A DNA stretch of 64,000 nt from Scatophagus argus (lineage: Eukaryota; Chordata; Actinopteri; Scatophagidae). The translations under genes were made by a program, and so were the position numbers. The notes beneath the pieces are model-generated. The model saw only the letters and a program-made list of their open reading frames with translations, was not told the origin of the DNA and made no database searches. Below are positions 12,301 through 24,000 of the stretch, in pieces (within the stretch, counting starts at the first letter, position 1; each line of letters starts with the position of its first letter). The DNA is taken from the NCBI RefSeq assembly GCF_020382885.2, contig NC_058504.1:14457019-14521018 (forward strand), written 5' to 3'.

Positions 12301-15127
12301 AGCTGCCTCTGCCTGATTTGCATGTCTGATAATTTGCCACATGCTACACACCACAGCTATCTCCCACATCAGCCCATTACCACTGCAGCAAACGTCATTA
12401 AGGCTGAATAAAGACTGTGGGGGGAGCAGGCGTGTGAAGGCCTTTCTACCCACCGCCCTGATGCGAATCTCTCCATGCTCTTCCATTTCAAATTTCAGCT
12501 TATAGTACTTCTGAAAACATACACCTTAAGTTATCAAAAGCCTTTAGGTACTACAAAGCATTTTAAGCTCAAATCAAAGCTAAATCAAAAGCAATCTCTT
12601 TAAAATATAAAACACTGGAGGTGCAACCAACAATTATTTTTTGTGTTCGAGGTCTAGTGCATAAAATATTTTTTTAAAAATAGTAAAAATACTCCTGACA
12701 GTTTCAGAGTCCAAGCTGCTTCTTCTGACTGCCTTCATGTAGAGCTGCAAAGGTTAGTTAATTAACCAGTTCTAAAAAAAAATCATCTGCAATACTTTTA
12801 ATAATCAAATTACTGTATAATTATGATCAAATGATTCCCTTCATGGAGACAATACAGGGTACCTACAGCAACTAGTAACATCTTGAACACTGTATTACTT
12901 TGTCTGTAAACGGTGTTAAAAAAACCCCAATAAAAACAGGAAAACAAGTAAAAGTAAGATAAGAAGTGTTACAGTAAGAGGCTGCTGAGTTTGAGGCAGC
13001 TCAAGTTTCTTCTTTCAAATACCAAGCGGAGACTTTTTTTTTTGCCCTTTAAACAGATAGTAATGACTGCTTCTGGCTTCATGCCACCTACCAAGGACGT
13101 GTGTTCATTGTTATTATTTTAGCATTTTCATCCCAATCACCTTTTATTACAGGCCCACTTACTAATTGTTTTTATCCCATGTATTCTGGTCTAGAATGTA
13201 AGTATGTCTGTGTGTAAGAACTGTCTTCACCATGTCCCTTTGCTTTACTTCTATTTTTATTAGACCACGCGCTTTGAAGCTGAAAGATGAATCCAATTCA
13301 TAGGTCCTTAAACATTTTGTACCGTGATTCACTCTGAGAAGCAGATGATCATGACAGAGAAAAAAATTAAAAAAAGACCGTCTTCCTGGAAAAATTTGAT
13401 TAGTCTCAACAGAACATTATCTACATACATTATCAGAACATTATCAGACTAACAAATTTTAATGGGTATTTTGTAAAAAAAAATCCTGATATTCTACTTA
13501 CAGATAATTCATCACTTAATCAAAAAAATACTAATTGATCATGAAAAACAACAGTTCGCTGCAGCGCTAATTGTGTGTTACATTGTTAAAACACAGAAAC
13601 AGACATGTTTAATGTTGTCTCCTACAGGTGTCTAAAAAGCACAATCAACTCCAATCTTAAATCTCTCAGTTCGCCATGTGTATCAGATATTTCTATTTTC
13701 CAACTCAGCAGCATTTGCAACGAGGACGTTATATGATACAGTATATACAGTCTCACCAGAAATGATGATAAAGGGGAATCAAATCTAAGATTACACCCCC
13801 CCCTCCCCATCTCATTTTAGCATACGGGAAAAGAGAGGGTGTGTTATTTAGTTTCCAGCTCTGCGTACAGACTTTCATCCTAATTGACAGCCTGCTCTGA
13901 GTCAGACACTGCGCAGCATGAATAAACCTGTTTGTGAATGACTGACTCATTATCAGGGCTCACAAACATGTGATTCATAATGTGTCCTCACTCTGCGCAC
14001 ACACACACATATATATTATATATATATATATATATATAATCTCTGGTATGTTAGTGCATCTGATATCTAAAACCTGATTTGTATTCATCTCTGTGAAGCT
14101 ATCAGAAGAGCTTCAGCTCAAAGATGCCAGTCGTGGCAGACGTCTCCATTAAAGTGACACATGGGAAGAGATATGATCATGCTTTGAGGTTAATTAAGAC
14201 ATTCTAAATTAATGAGCCTCAGCTCTTCCATGTAATCTAATTTAGATCATGTTGAAAGACAACAGGACCACGTAATTGTATTTTCATTCCCAAGTTTCAA
14301 CACATTGTGCGACACATAATATGCCAAGACACTGCTATGGACTGTTTAATCTGTAGGGCTGCAAGTGCAGGTTGCTTTTACGATGGATAAATTTTAGTGT
14401 GTTTTAAATCTTTTTTTTTCTTAATTAACAATTTAATTAATAACATGTTAAAAAGTGAGCAATCACAATTCTCTAAGTTTTCTACAGTTTGATTAACTAA
14501 CTACCTATTTTCAGCACTGACAAAATCTAGCAATTATTGTCTGGATTAATGGTTTGCTTCCTTGAGCCAACTGCGTCTTTTCCAAATGACAGGAGCAATT
14601 CTCAGGTTGCTTGAGGATGGAAACAGCTGAACAGACTTAATGATTTTAGCATACTATAATGTAAATGTCAGGCTAGTGCAAGTGCAATATTAAGGACTCA
14701 CAAGTGCAATATTAAGGACTACTTTCTGGACTACCTCATACTTGCACACGCATACTTAGGCTGCTATATGTTAAAACCGGCTTCTTATTTAAGGTTTAGC
14801 TTATTTAAATGTCTAGTTTTATATTCTTTTATATTCTATTTTCTGTTTAGCTTATATTCTATTCATACTTTATATTTTTATAGTCCACTTACTGCTCCCG
14901 GGACCTGAGTCCTAATTTTGTACCATAAGCATGTGAATGCGAGCTGGTATGACAATAAAGTTCCTTGAATCCTTGTTAACGAGACACAATTTAGGCACAC
15001 ACTATGAGGAAAAGTTTCCTATCAAAAATAAAGCAGTGCTCATTAGTATGAGACTCACCTTGATGCGGAGGCACTGATGGATATCTGCAGCTAGCTGTCC
15101 TTTCCACCACTGCAACTCCCTCTCCAT
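1370..15127 (-). CDS. ccnjl: Cyclin J-like protein (ccnjl), five coding exons
   Basis: Coding exons in transcript order: 15127-15059, 11047-10837, 3100-2801, 2676-2517 and 1904-1370, giving 424 aa (human CCNJL is about 435). Exon 1 starts [18 protein letters not shown]; an in-frame ATG three codons upstream (15136) is the alternative start. The cyclin N-box spans roughly residues 15-140 ([29 protein letters not shown]). The cyclin C half (about 140-245) has METLLLLE-type and HFIDYYL helices, then [21 protein letters not shown] and [13 protein letters not shown]. The tail is serine-rich and ends AEPRHCLS...AGCFDR, which matches CCNJL rather than CCNJ (which ends in CFER). Order with c1qtnf2 and slu7 also fits human 5q33. 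The role is inferred from the family: an atypical cyclin with an unsettled CDK partner. All four splice joins keep frame. The first intron inside the coding region is about 4 kb and the second about 7.7 kb. Confidence 0.95.
4704..4731. repeat. (CA)n microsatellite
   Basis: About 28 bp of nearly pure CA with one interruption (a CAAA step), in intron 2 of ccnjl. Confidence 0.9.
5052..5094. repeat. (GT)n tract ending in a 13-G run
   Basis: Interrupted GT repeat running straight into 13 consecutive G at 5082-5094, in intron 2 of ccnjl. Such a compound tract is prone to length change and sequencing error. Confidence 0.9.
7245..7276. repeat. (GT)n microsatellite
   Basis: About 32 bp of interrupted GT repeat in intron 2 of ccnjl. 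Confidence 0.85.
8581..8640 (-). repeat. LINE-like 3' tail with (GATA)n end
   Basis: On the minus strand this reads GAATTTCCACGCTGTGGGAT, then CAATAAAGTTAATCTATCTATCTGT. This is the common teleost retroposon tail: a short hairpin around the TGTGGGAT block, an AATAAAGT run and a GATA-type microsatellite. Only the 3' end is present, as expected for a 5'-truncated insertion. I cannot assign the family with confidence. Confidence 0.55.
9355..9389. repeat. (CA)n microsatellite
   Basis: About 35 bp of pure CA, the longest uninterrupted dinucleotide tract in the window, in intron 2 of ccnjl. Confidence 0.95.
11384..11423 (+). other. Potential G-quadruplex tract
   Basis: Five runs of three or more G on the plus strand, separated by loops of 6, 7, 1 and 3 nt, satisfy the usual G3+N1-7 rule. 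The tract lies in a ccnjl intron, so the G-rich strand is the transcribed (template) strand. Folding is a prediction from pattern only. Confidence 0.55.
13999..14039. repeat. (AC)n/(AT)n microsatellite
   Basis: A short AC run leading into about 30 bp of alternating AT, in intron 1 of ccnjl. Confidence 0.9.
14680..14977 (+). repeat. LINE-like 3' tail
   Basis: Ends with CTGCTCCCGGGACCTGAGTC ... GTGAATGCGAGCTGGTATGA then CAATAAAGTTCCTTGAATCC, a wording common to teleost non-LTR retrotransposon 3' ends. A 22-bp unit containing CAAGTGCAATATTAAGGACT is tandemly duplicated at the start (about 14680-14720). No reverse transcriptase frame is left, so this is a 5'-truncated copy. The family is not assigned. 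Confidence 0.6.
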
Positions 15128-15902
15128 CTTTCCCATCCAGGAGGAGGCTTCAAGAATCAAGTTTGACCTGCTGAGACAGACGCGTTCAAAGTTAAAACAC
15201 CTCAAGAGGAGACACGCTGGGCCAATGGTGGCGAGGATGACCAGGAAACAGACAGTCCTCAAACAGGATATTTACTGAGAAGACCAACTGATGCAAGAGG
15301 GTGAATTAAGGTTATTCTACAACTTAGCTTATTAAAATGCATTTTCACGATTTAATCGATTACAGGTTTGTGTTTGTACTGGCAACTACAACGAGGGTAT
15401 TAAAAAAATGGTCCTTTTTGATGAAATGCAGTCGTTTTGGTAAAGTTTGTCGAGTTAGCGGACCCCACAGCTGTTGTCTCTCTCTCTCTCTCTCGCCCTG
15501 TATAGGCCATTTTCTCTGCTCGGGAATTTAAATGGCTCAGTTAAATGCCCGCTCGACCACGCTGTAGGTCGAATCGAGCGAATCAAAACAGCTTTCATAA
15601 ATGTCACTTTTTGACACGACTGTTCACTGTAAAGACAATTTTTTTTTCTCTTTTGCTTAACAATCCACACTCTGGTTATCATATCAAATCGCGGATGTAC
15701 CCCGAGACAGCGGCCAAACAGTGAAGCTACTTTAGTTAACTGCCCACCCAGCCCAGAAACGCTTGAAGGAAAAAATAAAACAAAATAACAAAACGAAGAG
15801 CGATAAAGCTAAACACATCCACACAGACACGACTCATTTTCTCCGAGATGGCAGAGACCAGGTGAACTTTTCGTCTCGGTGGTTTCTACATGTGGCACTC
15901 AC

Positions 15903-16300
15903 CGCTCCTACGGGAATGCCCCCCAGACCCCTTTGTCTCAGTCCGACATCCTGAACGAGAGAACTCCTCTTCGGGCTCAACTTTGAGAAAGAACTCTTTT
16001 TGCTCGGCGAAAGGACAACGTTTTCAATCCGTCGACAAGACCTCAAGACGCTTGCCACCGTGAAACCCCGAGAAGTGGCGGTTAGGTCGCACCGTTTCCC
16101 CCCCAACTGATAACACTTTTCCGAGAGATTTAGCTCGGCTGTTTTCTCTCCGGTGCCTCCGCTGTAACAAAAGTAACCTCCTCGGCTGCACCAGCTGCTG
16201 CTGTTGCGCTGCGAGGCTCGTGCGCTCGCTGCGAGCGGCCCCACCTCCAGCGTGGGAGTTGTAGTCCCCTGGATGTCAGAACTACAAATGTCCACCGTCA
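15903..16300 (-). promoter_or_regulatory. ccnjl: ccnjl promoter and probable noncoding first exon
   Basis: CpG-rich stretch upstream of the first coding exon. A good minus-strand donor, GGAGCG|GTGAGTGC, ends a likely untranslated exon at 15903. The matching acceptor is TCTGTCTCAG just right of 15170, ahead of the ATG at 15127. A ZNF143/Staf-type word, ACTACAACTCCCA, lies on the minus strand at 16265-16253, near where transcription should start. A 157-codon open frame here has no recognisable protein features and is treated as chance within a CpG island. Confidence 0.6.
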
Positions 16301-17633
16301 ACCACAAAACCGTTTCATTGAATTTTAATACTGCGTGCGAATCATTATTTACGTTTTAATTTCAGTTGAGTTGTTTTTGTTACTGAATCACCTTGGTATT
16401 AAGCGGAACGTACGGTAAATAAAACAATGTCACCAATGCAAAAACTACACCTGAAAACTCCCCGTTAAAACACCCTTTTCTCATTCGTAACACAGTTTAA
16501 TTTTTAGATGAGCTATGAGCTAATGCTAATCAAAGACATGCTGTGAAAATTGCAGATAAGGAGGTAACAATAATAATAAGAATGTACAGTCCTACTTAAA
16601 AACAAAAAACTTATAGGCCTACAAATTATACAAAATTAAAGTAAAACATTTTGTCTTTTAATTGCCTCTAATCCATCTCATGGATTCCATAACCATCCAA
16701 ACAGCCACACATAGAGTAGCAGTATTTCATCTGTCAATTTATAAAGGTGTTTTGTCTATTGTTAGTTCAACACTCTGTAGAGCGATGTGTTTAATACTAG
16801 AGGGTTGTTTTAAAATCCATCTGCCAAAGAGGGAACATTTTTATGTTCTTTGGTGCCCAATTATGCTCCAATATGCAGCTAAAACAAACGGCATGTGGAA
16901 GCTATCCAAATCATGACATAAATCAGGATTATTGCCAACAATACAAGACACATACAGCTGTCTGTTTCTCTGTTGGTCTTCTCTCTTCATCATTCACATC
17001 CCGGTTTTCTTAATTCATCTTTTTTTTTTTTTTTTTTTGTAAGTGAAATTAAACCGTTTCTTATATTTTTGTTAATCCAGAGAACCCTCCCACCTGGTGG
17101 ATTTAAGGAATATTGCAGTAACGCATGCTAAAAACATGTTAGCCACTACTGACTTATTATCATTTTAATGCATCACTAAATATCGAAAAGCTGAATGAAG
17201 AAATTACAGTATTACTACAAATAAATTAATTTTTTACATGGCATTTCAGACGAAGACTCTGTGCCATGCCATCTCCTGAAAAACGGAAAAATATGGCAAC
17301 CTTGCGGTTCCTCTTAGATAAATATAAAAGAAAATAATTGTGTCACTTATTAGAGAAGTTTTCAAGAAATTTTGCCCTAAGTATAGCACTATGGAAAATA
17401 CTGCAGTCACAACACATACATTTTCAGTACCAAATCATTTCAAGTCATTTCACCAACTTGACTTTTTCCTCTCCTCGTGCGCCCCCTGGTGTCACAACAA
17501 ACAACCGAAATATACTGTTAGGCGTACCATTGTTGAGCTGAGCTCTCTCTGCAGACACGGACTTTCATAACACTTTGATTTCAAAATAGGGCAGTTATGA
17601 AGAATAAGACAAAGATATTTCAGTAATGGAGTA
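16301..17633. other. Intergenic gap between ccnjl and c1qtnf2
   Basis: AT-rich sequence with no convincing gene. It includes the 3' UTR of c1qtnf2 at its right end (an ATTAAA variant signal at 17169-17164 is the best candidate), a T tract near 17020 and the CTCF-like word listed separately. Confidence 0.6.
17479..17492 (-). promoter_or_regulatory. CTCF-like motif
   Basis: Minus strand reads ACACCAGGGGGCGC, one mismatch from the vertebrate CTCF core CCACCAGGGGGCGC. It lies just downstream of c1qtnf2. Occupancy is unknown. Confidence 0.5.
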
Positions 17634-19334
17634 TTAACTGTCATCCTGAGCGTTCGCCTTTCTATCAGCCTCATTGAGATAGTCCTGGTCAGCAAAAATA
17701 AGAAAGCCGGTGAAGGTGCTATCTGTCCAGAAAGGGTCAAAGAAGAGTCCGTTCTGCTCGGAGTAGAAGATCTGCAGCCAGACCTGGTCTGACTGCTCCA
17801 GTTGGAGAACAGTAGAACCAGACGCCACATCATGGTTCCCTGTATTCGCATCAAATGTCTTGATCTTGTACTGTCCATTGTGGACCAGCCCAATGGCCAG
17901 GTGCTTATTTGCCAGAGTGATATCATATGTAAAATAATAGACCCCAGGAATGGCGCAGACAAACTTGCCACTGCTTGCGTTGTAGTGATTTCCTTCATTC
18001 AGCAGGATCCTGCTGAAGCGGATAGGCAGTCGCTCTTTAGGGTAGCTCTTTGTCACCGCCACAGAGAAGGCCGATCGTGCTGCCCTGCCACAGTTACAGC
18101 CTCCAGGAGGCCCTTGCTGGCCCACGTCACCCGTCTCTCCTTTTTGTGCTCGTTTACCAGCTACCCCTGGTGGTCCTCGTAGCCCCTTAAGTCCTCGAGG
18201 TCCAGCCTTGCCAATGACACCTTCACGACCTTTCACACCTGGCTTGCCCGGGTTCCCGGGCCTTCCTGGATCACCTGATAACAGAAACAAAATGATGACA
18301 GACTGAAAGTAGATTTTATGGCTTAGCACAATAGGCACAAATATTCAAAACAAAAAGTTAGACGTGTCTGATTAGGTCCTCCTGTCCTTCTCCTTGCCAT
18401 GAAGGAACCTGTTTCCTCTAATTATGTCACTGATGTATATATCTACTTAACATGCATTAACCTTTTGTTCTGTTGACACTGGCTGTGTTTGCTTTTTAAT
18501 GGGGACCCAAAGACTCCACTGCTATATGTTTAAAAAAGAACAGTAGTATTCAATACAAGCTCAGTGTGTGAAATGAACATAAAGTACTGTTATTCATGTC
18601 TTACATCTCAAATGTTCTATGTATTAAAGAATATATATTCTTTTTGCTCACCAAAGAGTCATTCATAGACATAGAAATGTACAGCATGTTTTCCTAGATT
18701 TTGACATAATGTATATTTGAGGTCAGTAAGACACCAGAGACGTCAAACTTGCTGGTTGACGTCTTATCAACAAAAATCTCCAATACCAGAAATCCAAATA
18801 ATCTTGATAGATCCATAAAGGAAATATGAAAAGTAATGTGGTGTAAAAAGCGCTGTAAACACTGATCATGCATATAGAGCATAATTAAAACTGCACAGCT
18901 GGGGTCTCTGAAAACACAAACCAAAGTAATGCGTCTCTGTAGTGGACTTCTGAAACATCTGCCAGGTGAAATTAAAGGCTCTTTTGTGCACTTTATGCTT
19001 ATAAGCAATTCCAAAATCTCAACATATCAAGTTGACAAAATAATATTAAGTATGTTGTTTTGAAGAGAGTCAGTCAATAATTACCTCCATCTCCCTTTTC
19101 TCCCTTCTCTCCATCTTTCCCATCTGGACCATCCTTCCCCGGGGGCCCCATGGGGCCCATGGCCCCTGGTGATCCGGGGGCTCCGGGAGTTCCTGCCGGC
19201 CCTGCTGGGCCCGGCAGACTGCAGAGCAGCTGGGAGGAGTGGATGGTGATGTTGCGACCTTTCTTAGGTGAGGCATACGTTGACTGAGAGAAGACAAGTG
19301 ACAGCAAACAGAACATCACACACATCTGGAGCAT
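17634..19334 (-). CDS. c1qtnf2: Complement C1q/TNF-related protein 2 (c1qtnf2)
   Basis: Two coding exons, 19334-19085 and 18274-17634, joined G|GT in frame to give 296 aa (human C1QTNF2 is 285). The ATG at 19334 opens a hydrophobic signal peptide ([18 protein letters not shown]). The mature N-terminus contains LLCSLPGP, then Gly-X-Y collagen repeats run from about residue 44 to 142, crossing the intron. The linker has GGCNCG cysteines suited to disulfide-linked oligomers. The C1q globular head (about 152-285) begins [12 protein letters not shown] and includes [30 protein letters not shown] and [19 protein letters not shown], and is very close to CTRP2. The protein is expected to be secreted, as a trimer or larger oligomer, with metabolic-hormone-like roles known for the family. 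A noncoding first exon probably ends at 19674. Confidence 0.96.
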
Positions 19335-19673
19335 GATGGTCACTGCAGAGTCACGAGAAGATAAGGGAAAGCAGATGTTTACAACTACATCTTGTGTTGG
19401 ATTTGTGAGTTGGTCATCATCATTTGATTCAAATGTCTATGATCCAAAAAAAAAAGAACAAGCAAAGCCTGAAATAGACAACAGTGTCAGAATACATGCA
19501 TAACTGGAGCTTGGAATGAGGAAAAGACCGACATGTAAACACTTATTACGTACATGCTGTGGTCAGTTTCAAGATGTGACTTCAGGATAAAGTAAAGCAC
19601 AGGATGCAGCTCATAGTGTAGTTTTGCAAAGGGAGTATATCAGATATTTCCAAAAGAAAGGAAAAGAACTCAC

Positions 19674-19760
19674 CAGTTGAGAAATGATGACCCATGGGCA
19701 TTTTTCAGCTCTGTGCGAGTTCTTTTTCTGCGTGAAAGTGCAGACTTTCTTACATAATTT
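19674..19760 (-). promoter_or_regulatory. c1qtnf2: Probable noncoding first exon and promoter of c1qtnf2
   Basis: Minus-strand donor CAACTG|GTGAGTTC places an untranslated exon ending at 19674. The next acceptor, TCTGCAG, lies just upstream of the coding ATG at 19334. The TSS is inferred to be within about 100 bp to the right. No CpG island is apparent, which fits a tissue-restricted gene. Confidence 0.45.
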
Positions 19761-20692
19761 TCCAATAATCGGATAAAATATCATTCTTCAAGAGAAGCGC
19801 TGCAGAGAAATGTGCAGCCCAGCGAGTCACAGTCCATAACATCCGCCCTGTTCACGCTGCCAACAAATACTTTCACCATGATGTTATTAAATTCAAGTCA
19901 GCGCAGCTGTATTGGACAGCTGAAGCTGCGAGTCATCACGCATTCATTCATAGTGTGGAAACAGGATACTAAAAACACGACAAAAAGTAGAGATCAGGAT
20001 TTTGTTAGAAGTCACGATAAAGTACAGTAACACAAAGTGGTTTGCATAGGTGTATAAAACACACTATGCATAATACCAGTTGTTTGTGTGAGAGCTGAGA
20101 GAGAAATAAAAATGTTCCAGCTGTTGGGTGAGGCAGCGCCTTTTCCATTAGCAATCTACCGTATTTACCTTTAACTGGAACCACATGAACAGAAAGTACA
20201 CAACCTGCTGTTCTGCTGCGGGTTTCTCTGAGACAGTTTGCATAAAAACAGACATGTTTTACAATCAGCCCATGTCTGATCTGCACATACTGTAGACTTG
20301 TGTTTAGTTTTCATAGGCTGAAAATGAGCTGAAATATTGATTAAATAATGTGAATTATTTAATTAATATTTCAATAACAGTTAATAACAGTTATCTCCAA
20401 AACACTGCATGAGAGCTTCATTACTAGGATTTGCATCCAATGCAGTTTCACAGAGAGAAACTGCCAAAACCTGCGAGTAAAGTTCATTTCATTTATTCTG
20501 ATACTTCTGGTCCATGTTATACTACCCTGTCCACCATTAAAGACCACTGAAGAGACCACCGATATTTCATATGGCCAATTTAATGTGCTAAAAATACAAC
20601 TTTTGGCTAACAGTAGCAGATTTGCAGTGAAGTTCAAGTCAAAAATGAACTTTTTACACAGCACAAAAAAATAAAACAAATGCACAGCACAT

Positions 20693-20698
20693 TTTATT
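20693..20698 (-). terminator. Putative poly(A) signal of slu7
   Basis: AATAAA on the minus strand about 320 nt after the slu7 stop codon. It is the nearest perfect hexamer, and its use is inferred. The roughly 0.9 kb between it and the c1qtnf2 first exon shows no gene. Confidence 0.5.
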
Positions 20699-21015
20699 CT
20701 AAAAATGACAGATTAATCCGAAGCTAGTAATTTTCCTCAGATTACTGTTACAACTGAAGGGGCATACAAAACAACACACCACTATTGTCCAATGTGCCAT
20801 TACGTGCCGTCAAAAACAAGTGTCCAAAATGAAATGAACAAAACACTGTACACAGTTTTCTGTCTTGTTCAGAAGTCAAACAGACGCCTCCTGTTCCAAG
20901 TGTACAAGACAAAACTTGAGTTTTATCAGACATTTTGTTCCACCGAGCAGTGACTCTGGTAGAGTCTGGAGTCCTTGGAGAGGGTTTAGGAAAGTTTGTG
21001 GGGATTAAGAAGAAG

Positions 21016-24000
21016 TCACTGCCCCAGGAAGGAAGCCATGGGATCATCTGGCCGGCAGCGTTTCATGCGGAAGGCCTCCATCTCCTCCTCAGTGGGTGCC
21101 TTTACTTCCTGCAAGCTGTTATAAGGCCTCTTCCTTTCATCTATCTGCATTATTGCCTCTATTTGTTTCACCCGCTTATCCTCTGCTTCCAGCGCCTGGG
21201 AAAAGGAAACAGGTTGGAGGTCAGTCACAGAGAAATTAGCCAACCCACAGATGCAGACAGATACACAAAAATGACTTCACCTTCTTCAGCTTCTCCTTCT
21301 TCTTCTCTTCACTCTCTGAATCACTGCTGTCGGAGCCGTGCTTCTTGTTCTTTTTGCTCTTCTTTTTCTTCTTCTTCTCTTTCACCATCTTATCTCGATG
21401 CATCTGGGGATTAAACACATAAACACAGTTACGTTTACAGTTCCGCTGAAAATAAAAACACCAATATGATCAAGAGCAGGAGCTGTGACTGCTTTTAATC
21501 TCTTCAGCGTCGCTTACTTCTAACAGAGACTTGGGCGGTTCTTCCTCCTGGGGCTCGGTCAGTCCCTCTTCAAATGGGACACAGTCCGAGTTGTTCTTCA
21601 GGTTACATTGAGAACAAAAACAGTAAGTTATAAAACAAAAAAGTTACAAATATGGTGTATCCTACAGAGCCACATCATTAATACGTCTACTTACTATTGT
21701 AATTCCAGTCTCTCCTGTGCAGTAACTCTGTTTGACCATGGAGTGACAACACTTGTATCCCCAGAAGCCATCTTTCCAGTAGGAGCCCCAAATACACTAA
21801 AGACAGGAGAGTCTTTTAGAACACGAACAAGATGTGCCAAAACTTAACAAGAGTCCCCCCTCTCCAGGGATCACGGTGTTCTTACAGTGTGGTTGTTGAT
21901 AAGCACATCCTCCTCATATTTGGAGCGAGCCACGGCCTTCTCAAGCCCCTTCAGCACAGCACCATGACGGGAGTACTCCACATAGTCCTCTGTCTGGGCC
22001 AAAAGCAGCTCCCGCTGCGGTGCATTCAAGTGTTCTTCACCTCCATACTGAATGTCAAATGCAAAAGCACAAACAAGAGTTAAGACTTCAAACTTAATAC
22101 TTAAAGCCCCATGAACCATGCAATTTTGGGAAGAAAAACACTGAAATCTAGACGGCACTCTCTGCTTGCCTCAGAACTGATATTATATCATTTGAACATC
22201 CTGTTACCAAAAAATATGCCAACTGTGTACCTTCTCTAAGATGCTATGCCTCTGTGTCTCTTTGAAGTCCTCCTTCTTGACCTTGAAGGACTTATGGAGG
22301 AGCTCCAGCTTGGTGGGATCCGCCTGTAGATGCACCTCAGAGCCTCTCTCATAGGCCTCCCAGGCAAACACTGCCACACGATGAAGCATTGTTTATTATT
22401 AACGAGTTACAGCAACAAACACACGACACATGGCTGTTTGAGAGTGAATGTTCTTGGTGAGTTGTCTATCCATTGTGTCACTGAAAAATCCTGCCTTTGG
22501 TGCCTGATCTCATGCCCACCCTGTTATGTCAGAATGGTAGACATTTACACAATACTTCCATGAGCATTTACAGTCTTGAATTTTGATCACTAATGGATAG
22601 GGAAATTATTTAATTTCAATATGTCTGCTAGTTAAGGGATGACAACCCCAGGCAGTTACTGATGAAGTACAATAACTACAGGGTGTGATTTTAACAGTGT
22701 AAATAATGTGCTTTATTGTTCTGTTCAAGATTCCCTGTTGATCTTGCTCAAATCAGCTTTGGTAACTAAAGCAAATATCTCCAACCACTGAAATAGCTGG
22801 GAACTACAAGAACAGGATGCAATTTTTAATTGTCTCATCTTGACAACACATACATACTTGCAGTTGCTAACAGTTCTATGACATCACTTATGTATCAATA
22901 CCCTCAGTAGAAACTATAATGCCTTATAAATGCAGTAGTAAAAATATTAAAATATATAGAGCTCATAATAGAAACATTAAGTCCTGTAACCTATAAACCT
23001 ACAAGAGACCCTGAAAATATCTTGGTGACTTACGCTGTGTTTGGGCCATGGTGATTGTGTCCCCAGTATAGCGAGCAAAGTTGTCTCCAGCGTACCCCAC
23101 TCTGTCAGATAAAACAGGTCAAAAATGATTTCAATATCAGCCAGTCAGATTTTGAATACCGAGCAAGAACAGTAACTTACTCGTCAGGGTTCATGCCAGT
23201 GTTGGAGTACGGATTCTCTCTCATAGCTCGAGTCTTTGGATCGTAGTATGCCGAGTTTGGATCCAAATTCCTCAAGTACTGTGAGAAACGGGCACAGGAA
23301 GCTCAGATTATTGGCTGTTTCCAAGTTAAACACCAGCATCCCATCTATTAATTAAATAAACAAACCTGGTTCACCGTAGAAAAAGAAGCATCATCACAGT
23401 TAGACAGACAAGAGTAAAACAGTAGCTCAGCATGGAGAAAGGGCCTGTGTTTCCTGATGTGTCTCTTACTTTAGCTGTGTCTTCTCTGATACGCAGATTC
23501 CTGACAGTGATCCGTCTTTTGGAGTCAAAGTTCTGACCAGGCATATCAATGTCATCGGCATATTTGTCTTCATCCTCATCCTCGCTGTCGTGTTCCCGCT
23601 CCTGCAGAGAGGGGATTCAAAAAAATCTTAACGGCTGCCTTCTAGACAAGAGACTGGCTGTTATCTCTTAAATGAAACAACAATACATCCATTATTATAA
23701 CATTACTGAACACTTACAGTTTGGTCCAGTTTTCCAGAGGCCAACTCGTCCTGAAGCTTCTGTGCCTTCAGTGTCCTTTTGGCCTGAGAGGCAGAAACAA
23801 ATACAAAGTGTGATTTATGCGGTAAGTAGGAATCAGAGTTACAATTATATTATATAGTCTTCATACCAGGTAAGAAAGTGGAAAAAGAAATTAACGTAAG
23901 CATCACTTCTGACTTTAGCTATGTTTGCTGCTGCTGTGTTTAGCTTTGCAATGATCAGGAATTTTTGGCTATCAAGTGTCAAAATATTATCCACACAAGG

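Larger units (their letters stand above)
11048..15058 (-). other. First intron within the coding region of ccnjl
   Basis: A 4-kb intron from donor AAG|GTGAGT at 15058 to acceptor CCCTCCAG at 11048. It holds a G-rich tract near 11.4 kb, an (AT)n tract near 14.0 kb and a LINE-like tail at 14.7-14.98 kb. Stretches around 11.48-11.6, 12.29-12.43 and 14.1-14.31 kb have mixed composition and homeodomain- or octamer-like words. They could be conserved noncoding elements, but that cannot be decided from one sequence. Confidence 0.75.

Noticed and set aside
1370-15127. Calling the first gene ccnj rather than ccnjl
   Set aside because: The C-terminus (AEPRHCLS...GCFDR), the LFQP stretch and the c1qtnf2/slu7 neighbours match CCNJL; CCNJ ends in CFER and lies elsewhere in human.
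15834-16307. Minus-strand 157-codon open frame upstream of ccnjl
   Set aside because: CpG-island sequence with few stops; no domain, and interrupted by a good donor site. Better explained as promoter and noncoding exon.
19700-21000. Possible miR-146a near slu7, expected from human 5q33
   Set aside because: No sequence resembling the mature TGAGAACTGAATTCCATGG or its complement was seen; in human it lies beyond PTTG1, which is not in this window.
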